A stretch of 35,471 nt of DNA from Allopontixanthobacter sp034376665 (GCF_034376665.1 NZ_JAXMJI010000029.1:1-35471), one strand, 5' to 3'. Shown: positions 20,955 to 30,138, counted from the stretch's first letter. Made by a program: numbers and translations. Notes: generated by a model not told the origin, from the letters alone.

Positions 20955-20990
20955 AAAACCTCCCCGTGCAGCAAGGCGCGGGGAGGTTTC
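20955..20990. terminator. Bidirectional terminator between purT and katG
   Basis: An 11-bp stem AAACCTCCCCG / CGGGGAGGTTT (20956-20966 with 20979-20989) with a 12-base loop, A-rich on the left and T-rich on the right. It sits between two convergent genes, ending purT and katG transcripts. The T tract is short, so efficiency is uncertain. Confidence 0.82.
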
Positions 20991-21015
20991 TTGCAACCCG
21001 AACGGACTTCGGGGC

Positions 21016-23205
21016 TTATTTCAGGTCGAACCGGTCGGCGTTCATCACCTTGGTCCATGCGGCCACGAAGTCCTTCACGAACTTTTCTTCATGGCCGGTT
21101 TCGGCATAGACTTCGGACACGGCACGCAGCTGCGAGTTTGAACCGAACACCAGGTCGGTGCGGGTCGCTGTCCAGCGCTGTTCTCCGGTAGCGCGGTCGG
21201 TGCCGGTAAACTCCTCGTCGCCGCTGGTGTCGACCGTTTTCCAAGACGTGCCCATGTCCAGCAGATTGACGAAGAAATCGTTGGTCAGCTTGCCCGGACG
21301 GTCCGTCAGGACACCGTGCTTGCTGTTGCCGGAATTGGCACCCAGAACCCTGAGACCCCCGACCAGAACGGTCATTTCGGGGATCGACAGGCCCAGCAGG
21401 CTTGCGCGGTCGACCAGGATGTCCTCCGTCTTCACGCTCATTCTGCCCTTCAGGTAGTTGCAGAAGCCGTCGGCCTGGGGTTCGAGCGGTTCGAAGCTTT
21501 CGGCGTCGGTTATCTCGTCGGTCGCATCGCCGCGGCCGCCGGTGAACGGTACGGACACATTGAACCCCGCATCATGCGCCGCCTTTTCGACCGCCGCTGT
21601 CCCGGCGAGCACGATGGCGTCCGCAATCGACAGATTGCCGCGCAGCTCGTCGATTGTAGCGAGCACTTTCGCCAGCTCGGCTGGATCGTTGACCGCCCAG
21701 TCTTTCTGCGGGGCGAGCCGCACACGGGCACCGTTTGCGCCCCCGCGATGATCCGACCTGCGATAGGTGGAGGCCGAAGCCCATGCCGCCTTGACCAATT
21801 CCGCCGTCGTCAGCCCGCTGCCAAGGATTGCCGATTTGAACGCGGCCACATCGCCGTCCGATGGCATGGTTCCGGCGGGGACCGGGTCCTGCCAGATCAG
21901 GTCTTCTTCGGGCACTTCGGGGCCGAGATAGCGAACCCTGGGCCCCATGTCGCGGTGGCACAGCTTGAACCATGCGCGGGCGAAGGCATCGTCCAGCGCC
22001 GCCTGGTTGTCACGGAAGCGTTCGGATATCTTGCGGTATTCCGGATCCATCTTCAGCGCCATGTCGGCGGTGGTCATCATGGTCGGGACCTTCTTCGAAG
22101 GATCGCGTGCATCGGGCGCCATATCTTCCAGATCGGCATTGACCGGCTGCCATTGCTGCGCGCCCGCCGGGCTCCGCACCAGTTCGTAATCGTATTTGAA
22201 CAGCAGACGGAAGTAATCGCCGCCCCACTGGGTCGGGTTGGGGGTCCACGCACCTTCAAGTCCGGAGGTGGTAATGTGGCCCTTCTCGATCTGCTCCGCG
22301 TCGGTTGCCCAGCCAAAGCCCATCAGATGCAGCGCCTCGGATTCGGGCGCTCCGCTAAGCTGATCGGCAGGCACCGCGCCGTGGCATTTGCCGAAGGCAT
22401 GGCCGCCAGCGGTAAGCGCAACGGTTTCCTCGTCGTTCATTGCCATGCGGCTGAACGTTTCGCGCATGTCGCGGGCAGATTGGAGCGGATCGGGATTGCC
22501 GCCCGGACCTTCGGGATTGACGTAGATCAGGCCCATCTGAATCGCCGCAAGCGGGTTTTCGAGAGCCTTGCCTTCGTCCGGATGGATCCGCGTTTCCGCG
22601 CCCTGGTCGACCCACATTTCTTCGGTGCCCCAATAGACGTCGGCTTCCGGTGCGAACACGTCCTTGCGCCCGCCGCCAAAGCCGAACACGGGACCGCCCA
22701 TCGATTCAATCGCGACATTGCCGGTCAGGATGAAAAGGTCGGCCCAGCTAATATTCTTGCCGTATTTGCGTTTGATCGGCCACAGCAGGCGGCGCGCCTT
22801 GTCGAGATTGCCGTTGTCGGGCCAGCTATTGAGCGGGGCGAAGCGCTGCTGCCCGCTGCTTGCACCGCCGCGGCCGTCCCCGGTGCGATAGGTGCCTGCT
22901 GCGTGCCACGCCATACGGATGAAGAACGGGCCGTAATGGCCGTAATCCGCCGGCCACCAAGGCTGGCTGTCGGTCATCAGCGCGGTCAGATCATCCTTGA
23001 GTGCTTGATAATTGAGCGTGTTGAACGCTTCGGCATAGTCGAAATCGTCACCCATCGGATCGGGGGTGGTGCCGTTCTGGGTGAGAATTTCCAGTTGCAA
23101 CGCGTCGGGCCACCAATCGCGGTTGGTGCGACCAAGCAGCGAGCGAAAGCCGCCGTCCTTGCCGCCCATCGGGCAACCCGATGCCTGGGGGTCTGCTTCA
23201 GCCAT
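21016..23205 (-). CDS. katG: Catalase-peroxidase
   Basis: A bifunctional haem enzyme that destroys hydrogen peroxide. At 729 residues it has the normal two-domain length. In the N-terminal haem domain the distal triad is R97, W100 and H101 in IRMAWHAAGTYR. The catalase-specific Trp-Tyr-Met adduct can form from W100, Y228 (GLIYVNPEGP) and M254 (ETFSRM), and the proximal haem ligand is H269 (TAGGHAFGKCHG). The second, haem-less domain is complete. ATG 23205 has AGGAG about 9 bases upstream. It is divergent from the nitronate monooxygenase with 203 bases between, which holds an inverted repeat that could be a regulator site. Large plus-strand frames across this gene are shadows. Confidence 0.97.
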   Translation of the reverse strand: MAEADPQASGCPMGGKDGGFRSLLGRTNRDWWPDALQLEILTQNGTTPDPMGDDFDYAEAFNTLNYQALKDDLTALMTDSQPWWPADYGHYGPFFIRMAWHAAGTYRTGDGRGGASSGQQRFAPLNSWPDNGNLDKARRLLWPIKRKYGKNISWADLFILTGNVAIESMGGPVFGFGGGRKDVFAPEADVYWGTEEMWVDQGAETRIHPDEGKALENPLAAIQMGLIYVNPEGPGGNPDPLQSARDMRETFSRMAMNDEETVALTAGGHAFGKCHGAVPADQLSGAPESEALHLMGFGWATDAEQIEKGHITTSGLEGAWTPNPTQWGGDYFRLLFKYDYELVRSPAGAQQWQPVNADLEDMAPDARDPSKKVPTMMTTADMALKMDPEYRKISERFRDNQAALDDAFARAWFKLCHRDMGPRVRYLGPEVPEEDLIWQDPVPAGTMPSDGDVAAFKSAILGSGLTTAELVKAAWASASTYRRSDHRGGANGARVRLAPQKDWAVNDPAELAKVLATIDELRGNLSIADAIVLAGTAAVEKAAHDAGFNVSVPFTGGRGDATDEITDAESFEPLEPQADGFCNYLKGRMSVKTEDILVDRASLLGLSIPEMTVLVGGLRVLGANSGNSKHGVLTDRPGKLTNDFFVNLLDMGTSWKTVDTSGDEEFTGTDRATGEQRWTATRTDLVFGSNSQLRAVSEVYAETGHEEKFVKDFVAAWTKVMNADRFDLK

Positions 23206-23283
23206 GATTCCGTCTCCTCTAAAGAATATCGTGTCCGTATAGCAGAGCCGCTGATATTACTCGAAACGATTAACGCCATCAGC

Positions 23284-23304
23284 CTGATCGTTTTATCCGA
23301 TCAG
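23284..23304. promoter_or_regulatory. Inverted repeat between katG and the nitronate monooxygenase gene
   Basis: CTGATCG (23284-23290) and CGATCAG (23298-23304) are perfect 7-base inverted arms with a 7-base AT-rich spacer. They lie ~80 bases before the katG ATG and ~105 before the opposite gene, a position suited to an operator or a promoter-proximal dyad. They do not match the ATAG/CTAT spacing of classic OxyR sites. Regulator unknown. Confidence 0.4.
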
Positions 23305-23408
23305 AGACCCAGCCTATCGAATGCTGCGGCGCGATTGTTTGTTACCGCATGATTTGACCGCCTTGTGGCGCGGCCCTAAGGGGCAGGCGCAAATTATCCG
23401 GAGCCGCA

Positions 23409-24419
23409 ATGACCGCTTTTCCCAAGACTTCCGCCCTGATGCAGCGCGGAACAGACTTTCTCGGCAGCGAATATGCGGTGCTGTGCGGTGCGATGAGCTG
23501 GGTTTCGGAGCGCAATCTGGTGTCGGCGATCAGCAATGCGGGCGGTTTCGGTGTGATCGCCTGCGGGGCGATGACCCCCGACCTGCTCGACACCGAAATC
23601 GCCGAGACGAAGAAACTCACTGCGAAGCCGTTCGGCGTCAACCTGATCACCATGCACCCGGCGCTGTTCGAGCTTATCGAAATATGCGCGAGGCACGGTG
23701 TCACTCATGTGGTGCTGGCGGGCGGCATTCCGCCCAAGGGCAGTGTCGAGGCGATCAAGGCATTCGGTGCGAAAGTGATCGTCTTCGCGCCCACACTCGC
23801 GCTGGCGAAGAAGCTGCTTCGGTCTGGCGGGGATGCGCTGGTGATCGAGGGCATGGAAGCCGGCGGTCATATCGGCCCGGTGTCCACCAGTGTGCTGGCG
23901 CAGGAATTCCTGCCCGTTCTGGCGGAAGACCATCTGGTGTTCGTGGCCGGCGGTATCGGCCGCGGCGAAGCCATTGCCGGCTATCTGGAGATGGGCGCCG
24001 TCGGGGTGCAGCTTGGCACGAGGTTCGCCTGCGCAACCGAAAGCATCGCGCATGAGAATTTCAAGAAGGCGTTTTTCCGGGCGAATGCGCGTGATGCGAT
24101 CACCAGCGTACAGGTGGACCCGCGCCTGCCGGTGATCCCGGTGCGTGCACTCAAGAACAAGGGCACCGAGGAATTCACCGCCAAGCAGATCGAAGTTGCC
24201 AAACTGCTGGACAGCGGCAGCATCGAAATGGGCGAAGCCCAATTGCAGATCGAACATTTCTGGGCGGGCGCGCTGCGCCGCGCGGTGATCGACGGCGATG
24301 TCGAAAACGGTTCGATCATGGCCGGCCAGTCGGTCGGTATGCTGAAGGAAGAAGAGCCGGTCGCGGACATCATGCAGCAGCTGATGTCGCAGTGCGAAGC
24401 GGCTTTGTCCCGCCGGTAA
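23409..24419 (+). CDS. Nitronate monooxygenase / FMN-dependent FabK-like protein
   Basis: An FMN-binding TIM-barrel protein of the 2-nitropropane dioxygenase/NMO family, 336 residues. Motifs are CGAMSWVSERNLVSAISNAGGFG near the N-terminus, GVNLITMHP, VVLAGGIPP, VIEGMEAGGHIGP and VFVAGGIGRGEAIAGYLEMGA (phosphate-binding loops of FMN), and VQLGTRFACATES. The family includes true nitronate oxidases, which detoxify propionate-3-nitronate, and enoyl-ACP reductases of the FabK type. Without a fatty-acid synthesis neighbourhood I prefer the NMO label, but the substrate is not established. purU starts one base after its stop, so the two are one transcript. Confidence 0.88.
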   Translation: MTAFPKTSALMQRGTDFLGSEYAVLCGAMSWVSERNLVSAISNAGGFGVIACGAMTPDLLDTEIAETKKLTAKPFGVNLITMHPALFELIEICARHGVTHVVLAGGIPPKGSVEAIKAFGAKVIVFAPTLALAKKLLRSGGDALVIEGMEAGGHIGPVSTSVLAQEFLPVLAEDHLVFVAGGIGRGEAIAGYLEMGAVGVQLGTRFACATESIAHENFKKAFFRANARDAITSVQVDPRLPVIPVRALKNKGTEEFTAKQIEVAKLLDSGSIEMGEAQLQIEHFWAGALRRAVIDGDVENGSIMAGQSVGMLKEEEPVADIMQQLMSQCEAALSRR

Positions 24420-24420
24420 G

Positions 24421-25275
24421 ATGGCCGGTCCGCTCGTCCTCACGCTCAGCTGCGCAGACCGGCCCGGGATCACCGCGCGGGTCACGTCCTTCCTGTTCGA
24501 ACGCGGCGGCAATGTACTGGAAGCGCAGCAGTTCAACGACCAGACCCGGCAGGCGTTCTTCATGCGGGTGGAATTCGATCCGGGTGCGGCGGAGCGAGAA
24601 GCGCTGCGCGAAGAGTTCGCGCCGCTGGCCGAAGAATTCGCAATGCGCTGGCACCTGGTGCTGCGGGACCGCCCGCGCCGTGTGCTGATCCTGGTCAGCA
24701 GGTTCGATCACTGTCTGGCGGATTTGCTCTATCGGCACCGCATCGGTGAATTACCGATGGAGCCGGTCGGGATCATTTCCAATCATCCCCGCAGCGCGGT
24801 CAGCCACACCCATATTCGGGATATTCCCTTCCATTACCTGCCGGTCACCCCAGCAAGCAAGGCCGAGCAGGAAGCGCAGGTCCGCCAGATTGCCGAGGAT
24901 ACCGCAGCCGAACTGGTCGTGCTGGCGCGTTACATGCAGATTCTCTCGGACGCGCAGGCGGCGCATTTTGCAGGGCGCTGCATCAACATCCACCACAGCT
25001 TCCTGCCCGGCTTCAAGGGTGCAAAACCCTATCACCAGGCCCATGCCCGCGGGGTGAAGATGATCGGGGCGAGCGCGCATTACGTGACGCCCGATCTCGA
25101 CGAAGGTCCGATCATCCATCAGGCGGTGGAACCGATCAGCCATTCCGACGAGCCGGAAGATCTGGTCCGCAAGGGCCGCGAGATCGAAAGCCGGGTGCTG
25201 GCGGAAGCGGTGCGGCTGCACCTGGAGGAGCGGGTGCTGCTGAACGGCAGCAAGACCGTGGTATTTCGCAGCTAG
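24421..25275 (+). CDS. purU: Formyltetrahydrofolate deformylase PurU
   Basis: Hydrolyses 10-formyltetrahydrofolate to tetrahydrofolate and formate, balancing one-carbon units and feeding formate to PurT. At 284 residues it has the usual length. Residues 1-80 are an ACT regulatory domain (LSCADRPGITARVTSF), which in E. coli senses methionine and glycine. The C-terminal formyltransferase-like domain has the catalytic triad N189, H191 (CINIHHSFLPGFKGA) and D227 (PDLDEGPIIHQ), with GASAHYVTPDL just before. It directly follows the nitronate monooxygenase. That PurT lies close by supports a shared formate pool. Confidence 0.96.
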   Translation: MAGPLVLTLSCADRPGITARVTSFLFERGGNVLEAQQFNDQTRQAFFMRVEFDPGAAEREALREEFAPLAEEFAMRWHLVLRDRPRRVLILVSRFDHCLADLLYRHRIGELPMEPVGIISNHPRSAVSHTHIRDIPFHYLPVTPASKAEQEAQVRQIAEDTAAELVVLARYMQILSDAQAAHFAGRCINIHHSFLPGFKGAKPYHQAHARGVKMIGASAHYVTPDLDEGPIIHQAVEPISHSDEPEDLVRKGREIESRVLAEAVRLHLEERVLLNGSKTVVFRS

Positions 25276-25318
25276 AATGTCAGATCAGCTGGGGAATTGA
25301 ATCGGGGTAGGGGGCATA

Positions 25319-26680
25319 ATGAACGATTCGAACACGGCACCGGCCAGGAAAACCGTCTGGTCGCGCGCCCGCGCGATGGCCGAGATGGCCCCGCCGGATC
25401 GCAACCGATACGTCGATTTCCTCCGTGCGCTGTCGATCCTGGCGGTGGTGATCGGACACTGGCTGGTTGCCGCACCCTATATCGAGAACGGCGCGGTGCA
25501 GGGCGGGCATCTGCTCGGTATCCTGCCGTGGACGCAGTGGCTGACCTGGGGTTTCCAGGTGATGCCGTTGTTCTTCCTGGTCGGCGGGTTTTCAAACGGC
25601 GTCTCGTGGTTGGCCAACCGGCGGCAGAGCAGCACCTATGCCCATTGGTTCACCAGCCGGTTCCGCCGGTTGATCTATCCGGTGCTGCCGCTGTTCCTGA
25701 TCTGGACGATGATAGCGGCGTTCGGCACCGCCATGGGCGTGGAGCGCCAGATCGTGGCGCTGGCCGCGCAACTGGCGCTGATTCCGGTGTGGTTCCTGTC
25801 GGTCTATATCATGGTCACCGCCGCGGTTCCGCTGACCCATGCGGCGTGGAAGCGATGGGGGCTGGGATCGTTCTTCGCGCTCGTGGCTGGGGCGGTCGCG
25901 GTGGACGTCGCCACTCTCCAGTTCGACGTGCCGCATATCAAATTCGCCAATTTCGCCTTCGTCTGGCTGGCGGTGCACCAGCTCGGCTATGCTTGGGGCG
26001 AAGGATATTTCGCCAGACCTGCGCGTGCCCTCGCATGGGGGTTGGCCGGGCTTGCGCTACTCTTGGCGCTGGTGTTCATCGGGCCCTATCCAGTGGCGAT
26101 GATCGGCGTTCCGGGGGAGGCGATCACCAATTCCATGCCGCCGACGCTGGCGCTGCTGGCGCTGGGTATCACGCAGACCGGCTTTGCCCTGGCGTTGGAA
26201 CCACAGGCGCGGCGGATGCTGGACAACATCCGCATCTGGACCGCCGTGGTGCTGATCAACGGCATGATCATGACGATCTACCTGTGGCACCTGACCGCCT
26301 TCGTGCTGGTGATGGTGGCGGCCTATCTGCTCGGCGGTGTGGGTCTGGAGGTCGCCCCCGGCAGCGGCGCATGGTGGCTGGCCCGCCCCGTGTGGTTTGC
26401 GCTGTATATCGCCGTGACATTGCCGCTGGTGATGGCCTTCGCGCGGTTCGAACAGGCGAAGGAGAACCCCGCCGCTGCGGCCAAGGGCGATGTGCCGCAC
26501 TGGCGCCTCGGTGTCGGACTGGCGCTCGCCTGCGCCGGTCTCGCCTCAACTGCGGTGCTCAGTATCGCCAGCCCGCTGGGTGTCACCGGGGTCCGCCTGT
26601 GGATTGTGGCCCTGCCCTTCATCGGTGCGGCGCTGGTCCGCTTCGGACCGGTGTACGACCTGACCCGGCGGCGGGCCTGA
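25319..26680 (+). CDS. Membrane acyltransferase, Acyltransferase_3 family
   Basis: An integral membrane protein of 453 residues with about ten hydrophobic helices. The family signature is at the N-terminus: R-YVDFLRALSILAVVIGHW, with the arginine and histidine of the R-x(n)-H catalytic motif. PLFFLVGGFSNG and FRRLIYPVLPLFLIW follow, and YLWHLTAF appears in the C-terminal third. Members transfer acyl groups to sugars, glycans or lipids at the inner membrane; the acceptor here is unknown. ATG 25319 has a G-rich ribosome-binding site (GGTAGGGGG). A second large frame on the same strand in another phase is composition-driven and rejected. It stands alone after purU. Confidence 0.88.
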   Translation: MNDSNTAPARKTVWSRARAMAEMAPPDRNRYVDFLRALSILAVVIGHWLVAAPYIENGAVQGGHLLGILPWTQWLTWGFQVMPLFFLVGGFSNGVSWLANRRQSSTYAHWFTSRFRRLIYPVLPLFLIWTMIAAFGTAMGVERQIVALAAQLALIPVWFLSVYIMVTAAVPLTHAAWKRWGLGSFFALVAGAVAVDVATLQFDVPHIKFANFAFVWLAVHQLGYAWGEGYFARPARALAWGLAGLALLLALVFIGPYPVAMIGVPGEAITNSMPPTLALLALGITQTGFALALEPQARRMLDNIRIWTAVVLINGMIMTIYLWHLTAFVLVMVAAYLLGGVGLEVAPGSGAWWLARPVWFALYIAVTLPLVMAFARFEQAKENPAAAAKGDVPHWRLGVGLALACAGLASTAVLSIASPLGVTGVRLWIVALPFIGAALVRFGPVYDLTRRRA

Positions 26681-26780
26681 ACTCTTTGCCGTGTTGGAAG
26701 GTGGACTTAAGCCGCTATGGACGCCGCCGGACCGGCTGATAGAGTGCGCGCTTTAGAACGCCCAAATCAGGAGCCTCCCC

Positions 26781-27680
26781 ATGTGCGACAAGCTGACCAC
26801 TGCCGGATTTGAAAAGACCAATGCCGAATGGCGCGAAACGGCGATGGCGGGCCTCAGCCGCCGCCAGTTCGGCGCGATCGGCGCTGCCGGTGCCGCCGCC
26901 ACATTGGCGGCTTGTGCAGGGGTCGACCGGGCCACCGCGAGCGAGGGAGGCCTGACGGAAAGCAACGTCACCATCCAGACGCCTGATGGAATGATGGATG
27001 CCTTCTTCGTCCATCCCGCCAGCGGCAAGCATCCTGCGGTGATCTGCTGGCCCGATATCGCCAGCCTGCGCGATGCCTTCATGATGATGGCGCGAAGGAC
27101 CGCCGCGGAAGGCTACGGCGTGCTGGTGGTCAATCCTTATTACCGCGACACCAAGGCCCCGCAATTTGCCGATTTCGCTGAATTCCGCACGGGCGGCTGG
27201 GACAAGGTCGGTCCGTGGCGGGGGAAGTTGACAGCCGAAGCGATCACGCGCGACGCAAAGTCGCTGATCGGCTGGCTTGACGCGCAAGGCAGCGTCGACA
27301 CGGCGCGCGGGATCGGGACCGAGGGCTATTGCATGGGCGGTCCGTTCACCGTGTGGACCGCTGCCGCCGTGCCCTCGCGGGTCGGAGCGGCGGCGTCTTT
27401 CCACGGTGGCGGTTTGGTGGGTGACAGCCCGACCAGCCCGATCAATCTGTTCGATGAAACCCGCGCCAGCCACCTTATTGCCATTGCGCAAAACGACGAT
27501 GCCAAGGCACCCGATGAAAAGACCAGGCTGCGGGCCGTCGCGGAAGCAACCGGGACTCCGGCGCAGGTTGAAGTCTATGCCGGCGACCATGGCTGGACGG
27601 TGATCGACAGCCCGGCCTATGCCAGGGAAGCTGCGGAAAAGGCCTATGCCGACAAGATGGCGCTCTATTCGAAACTGTAG
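26781..27680 (+). CDS. Dienelactone hydrolase family protein, Tat-exported lipoprotein
   Basis: An alpha/beta hydrolase of 299 residues. The nucleophile elbow G-Y-C184-M-G-G has cysteine, as in dienelactone hydrolases; the acid is probably D239 or D240 (AQNDDA) and the histidine H270 (AGDHGW). The N-terminus has a twin-arginine signal, SRRQFGAIG (Arg27-28), followed by a hydrophobic stretch ending L-A-A-C45, a good lipobox. It should therefore be exported folded and lipid-anchored. AGGAG at 26769-26773 supports ATG 26781, although the Tat motif would fit a start at M22. The next gene, another exported hydrolase, begins 25 bases later. The substrate is unknown. Confidence 0.9.
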   Translation: MCDKLTTAGFEKTNAEWRETAMAGLSRRQFGAIGAAGAAATLAACAGVDRATASEGGLTESNVTIQTPDGMMDAFFVHPASGKHPAVICWPDIASLRDAFMMMARRTAAEGYGVLVVNPYYRDTKAPQFADFAEFRTGGWDKVGPWRGKLTAEAITRDAKSLIGWLDAQGSVDTARGIGTEGYCMGGPFTVWTAAAVPSRVGAAASFHGGGLVGDSPTSPINLFDETRASHLIAIAQNDDAKAPDEKTRLRAVAEATGTPAQVEVYAGDHGWTVIDSPAYAREAAEKAYADKMALYSKL

Positions 27681-27705
27681 ATCGGCCCGAAGGGGGACGC
27701 GAGAA

Positions 27706-29013
27706 ATGCGGGCATGGTCCATCGGACTGACGGCAGCGGCGCTGCTGGCCAGCGGCTGCATGGCATCGCAGAACGCAGTAGTGCGCGATGCCCCGGCCGC
27801 TTCGCGCTCACCGGCCCAAGGCCTGACGCTGGACCCGGCGCGGATCGACCGGACAATCGATGCCATGGTTGCGAATGGCCGCGTGGCCGGTGCGTCCGTC
27901 ATCGTCTGGAAGGACGGCCGCGAAGCCCATTTCGCGGCTGCCGGAATGGCGGACCGGGAAGCTGGCACACCGTTAACCCGCGACACCTTGGTGCAGATCT
28001 TCTCCATGACCAAACCGGTCACCGGCGTGGCGCTGATGACGCTGTGGGAACAGGGCAAGTTTGGCCTGGATGATCCGCTTTCCGATCATCTGCCGCAGTT
28101 TGCCGCCCTGAAAGTCGCGGAGAGAACAGGGACGAGCGGCGCGATAACCCTGCGCGAACCGGCGCGCCCCGTCACCATTCGCGACGTAATGCGCCATACG
28201 GCTGGCTTTACCTACGGCGACGGCGACCGGCCCGCCGACAAGGTCTGGCAGCAGCTCGATCCGCTTTCGGCTGACAACACGCTCGAGGAATTCGGTCAGT
28301 TGATGCCGCAGGTGCCGCTGCTGTACGATCCCGGCGAGCAGTGGGAATACAGCGCTGCCGTCGATGTGCAGGCGCTGCTGGTGGCCCATTTTTCCGGAAT
28401 GCCGTTAGACGAATATGTCCGGCAAGCGATCTTCGCACCATTGGGCATGAAAGATTCGTCCTGGACCCCGCCCCCGGACCAACTGCCACGCCTCGCCATG
28501 ATCTATGAATCCGCCGAGGGAGGGCCGCTCACTCCGATGGACCGGGAACTCTGGCTCCAGGCCAATTTCCGCGGCAAGCCGATGCGGATGGGTGGTTCGG
28601 GGATCGTTTCCACTGTCGATGATTATTTGCGCTTCGCCAGGATGCTGCTGGGGGAGGGCGCTTTGGGGGGTACACGCATTCTCAAACCCTCGACCGTCCG
28701 GCTGATGGCGACCGATCACCTCGACCCGCGAATGACCAAGCGGGGCTGGCTGCCGGGCAAGGGACAGGTCGGTTTCGGCCTCGATTTCGCCGTTCGGATC
28801 GCCCCGCCTGCAAGCGCGGAGGAGAACGCTGGCGCGGTCGGCGAATTCTTCTGGGATGGCTGGCCATCGATGCTGTTCTGGGTCGATCACGCCAACGACA
28901 TGGCGGTGGTCTTCGCGGTGCAGAAGGTGCCGTTCGACATGACCCTGCACCACGATATCCGGGATGCGGTTTACGGGAGTTCGCTTTTCGCGACCGGGCA
29001 CACACCACACTAA
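27706..29013 (+). CDS. Serine hydrolase, beta-lactamase-like fold, lipoprotein
   Basis: A class C beta-lactamase/esterase-fold hydrolase of 435 residues. ATG 27706 gives a short signal with lipobox L-A-S-G-C18, a strong lipoprotein signal; the upstream in-frame ATG at 27619 lies in the preceding gene and is not used here. Catalytic motifs are S100-M-T-K103 and Y215-S-A (WEYSAAVD), with F-W-D-G in the position of the third box. The long linker between the SxxK and Tyr blocks and the DHLPQ/VMRHTAGF segments fit esterases of this fold. It probably acts at the periplasmic face of a membrane, coupled with the preceding Tat lipoprotein. A cytoplasmic relative is at 6812-7945. Confidence 0.9.
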   Translation: MRAWSIGLTAAALLASGCMASQNAVVRDAPAASRSPAQGLTLDPARIDRTIDAMVANGRVAGASVIVWKDGREAHFAAAGMADREAGTPLTRDTLVQIFSMTKPVTGVALMTLWEQGKFGLDDPLSDHLPQFAALKVAERTGTSGAITLREPARPVTIRDVMRHTAGFTYGDGDRPADKVWQQLDPLSADNTLEEFGQLMPQVPLLYDPGEQWEYSAAVDVQALLVAHFSGMPLDEYVRQAIFAPLGMKDSSWTPPPDQLPRLAMIYESAEGGPLTPMDRELWLQANFRGKPMRMGGSGIVSTVDDYLRFARMLLGEGALGGTRILKPSTVRLMATDHLDPRMTKRGWLPGKGQVGFGLDFAVRIAPPASAEENAGAVGEFFWDGWPSMLFWVDHANDMAVVFAVQKVPFDMTLHHDIRDAVYGSSLFATGHTPH

Positions 29014-29122
29014 AACCCTGCCAGTCCGGTCGGCCATTTGGCCGCGCGGCAAACGTCCGGTTTTGCTTGCCGTGACCCGTTCGGGCGTTACCATGCCGGA
29101 CTAGGGCTGTAAGGGGTATTTC

Positions 29123-30136
29123 ATGAGCTACGTACTTGGCTTTGCGCTGATTCTGCTGGTCGTCCTGCTGTTTTCAATGGTGCGGGTGGTGAAGCAGGGG
29201 TTTGTCTATACGATCGAGCGGCTCGGCAAATACACGCTTGCGGCGCAGCCGGGCCTGCATTTCCTGGTGCCGTTCATCGACCGCGTTGGTCACAAGGTGA
29301 ACATGATGGAACAGGTGCTGGATATCCCCGGCCAGGAAATCATTACCGCCGACAATGCGATGGTCGGGGTGGACGCGGTGGTGTTCTTCCAGGTGCTCGA
29401 TGCGGGCAAGGCCGCCTATGAAGTTGCCAATCTATATGGCGCGATCATGGCGCTGACCACGACCAATCTGCGCACCGTCATGGGCAGCATGGATCTCGAC
29501 GAGACCCTGTCCAAGCGGGATGAGATCAACGCCCGGCTGCTGGTGGTGGTGGACGAGGCGACTTCGCCGTGGGGCATCAAGATTACCCGGGTGGAAATCA
29601 AGGATATCCGCCCGCCGCTCGACATTTCCGAAGCGATGGCCCGCCAGATGAAGGCCGAACGCCTGAAGCGTGCCGAAATCCTCGAAGCCGAAGGCGACCG
29701 CGCCAGCCGCATCCTGCGCGCCGAGGGAGAAAAGCAATCCGCGATCCTGTCCGCGGAAGGCAAGAAGGAAGCCGCGTTCCGGGACGCCGAAGCGCGCGAA
29801 CGCGCTGCCGAAGCGGAGGCACGGGCCACGCAGGTGGTGTCCGACGCGATTGCCAGCAGCGGCAGCGCGGCGATCAACTACTTCATCGCGCAGGAATACA
29901 CCAAGGCGGTCGGAAAATTCGCCACCAGCCCCAACGCCAAGACCATCCTGTTCCCGATCGAGGCCACCCAGCTGATCGGGTCGCTCGGCGGTATCGGCGA
30001 ACTGCTCGGTGAAGCGCTGAAGCCTGCTTCGGGTGATGTCACTACCAAGCTGCCGCCTGCTGACCCCCGCGAACGTGTGCGCGTTCCCCGGGCCGGAGAG
30101 GTCAGGGCGTCTGTTCCGCAAAGCAGGGAAAGCTGA
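29123..30136 (+). CDS. qmcA: SPFH/stomatin-like membrane protein QmcA
   Basis: A 337-residue SPFH-domain protein. One N-terminal membrane helix (LGFALILLVVLLFSMV) is followed by the SPFH domain (GFVYTIERLGKYTLAAQPGLHFLVPFIDRVG, then QEIITADNAMVGVDAVVFF). A long coiled coil rich in Glu/Ala/Arg (MARQMKAERLKRAEILEAEG) follows, then a Gly-rich helix and a basic tail. Such proteins form membrane cages and scaffold protein quality control (FtsH partners in E. coli). AGGGG lies before ATG 29123. The NfeD-type gene starts two bases after its stop, the standard SPFH-NfeD pair. Confidence 0.95.
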   Translation: MSYVLGFALILLVVLLFSMVRVVKQGFVYTIERLGKYTLAAQPGLHFLVPFIDRVGHKVNMMEQVLDIPGQEIITADNAMVGVDAVVFFQVLDAGKAAYEVANLYGAIMALTTTNLRTVMGSMDLDETLSKRDEINARLLVVVDEATSPWGIKITRVEIKDIRPPLDISEAMARQMKAERLKRAEILEAEGDRASRILRAEGEKQSAILSAEGKKEAAFRDAEARERAAEAEARATQVVSDAIASSGSAAINYFIAQEYTKAVGKFATSPNAKTILFPIEATQLIGSLGGIGELLGEALKPASGDVTTKLPPADPRERVRVPRAGEVRASVPQSRES

Positions 30137-30138
30137 CC

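Noticed and set aside
23206..23283. Classic OxyR site before katG
   Set aside because: I could not find the four ATAG/CTAT elements with seven-base spacing.
21316..23352. 678-codon frame antisense to katG
   Set aside because: katG is certain from its catalytic residues; the opposite frame has no domain.
25297..26739. 480-codon frame overlapping the acyltransferase in another phase
   Set aside because: Arg/Gly-rich composition and no membrane helices; the other frame has the acyltransferase signature.
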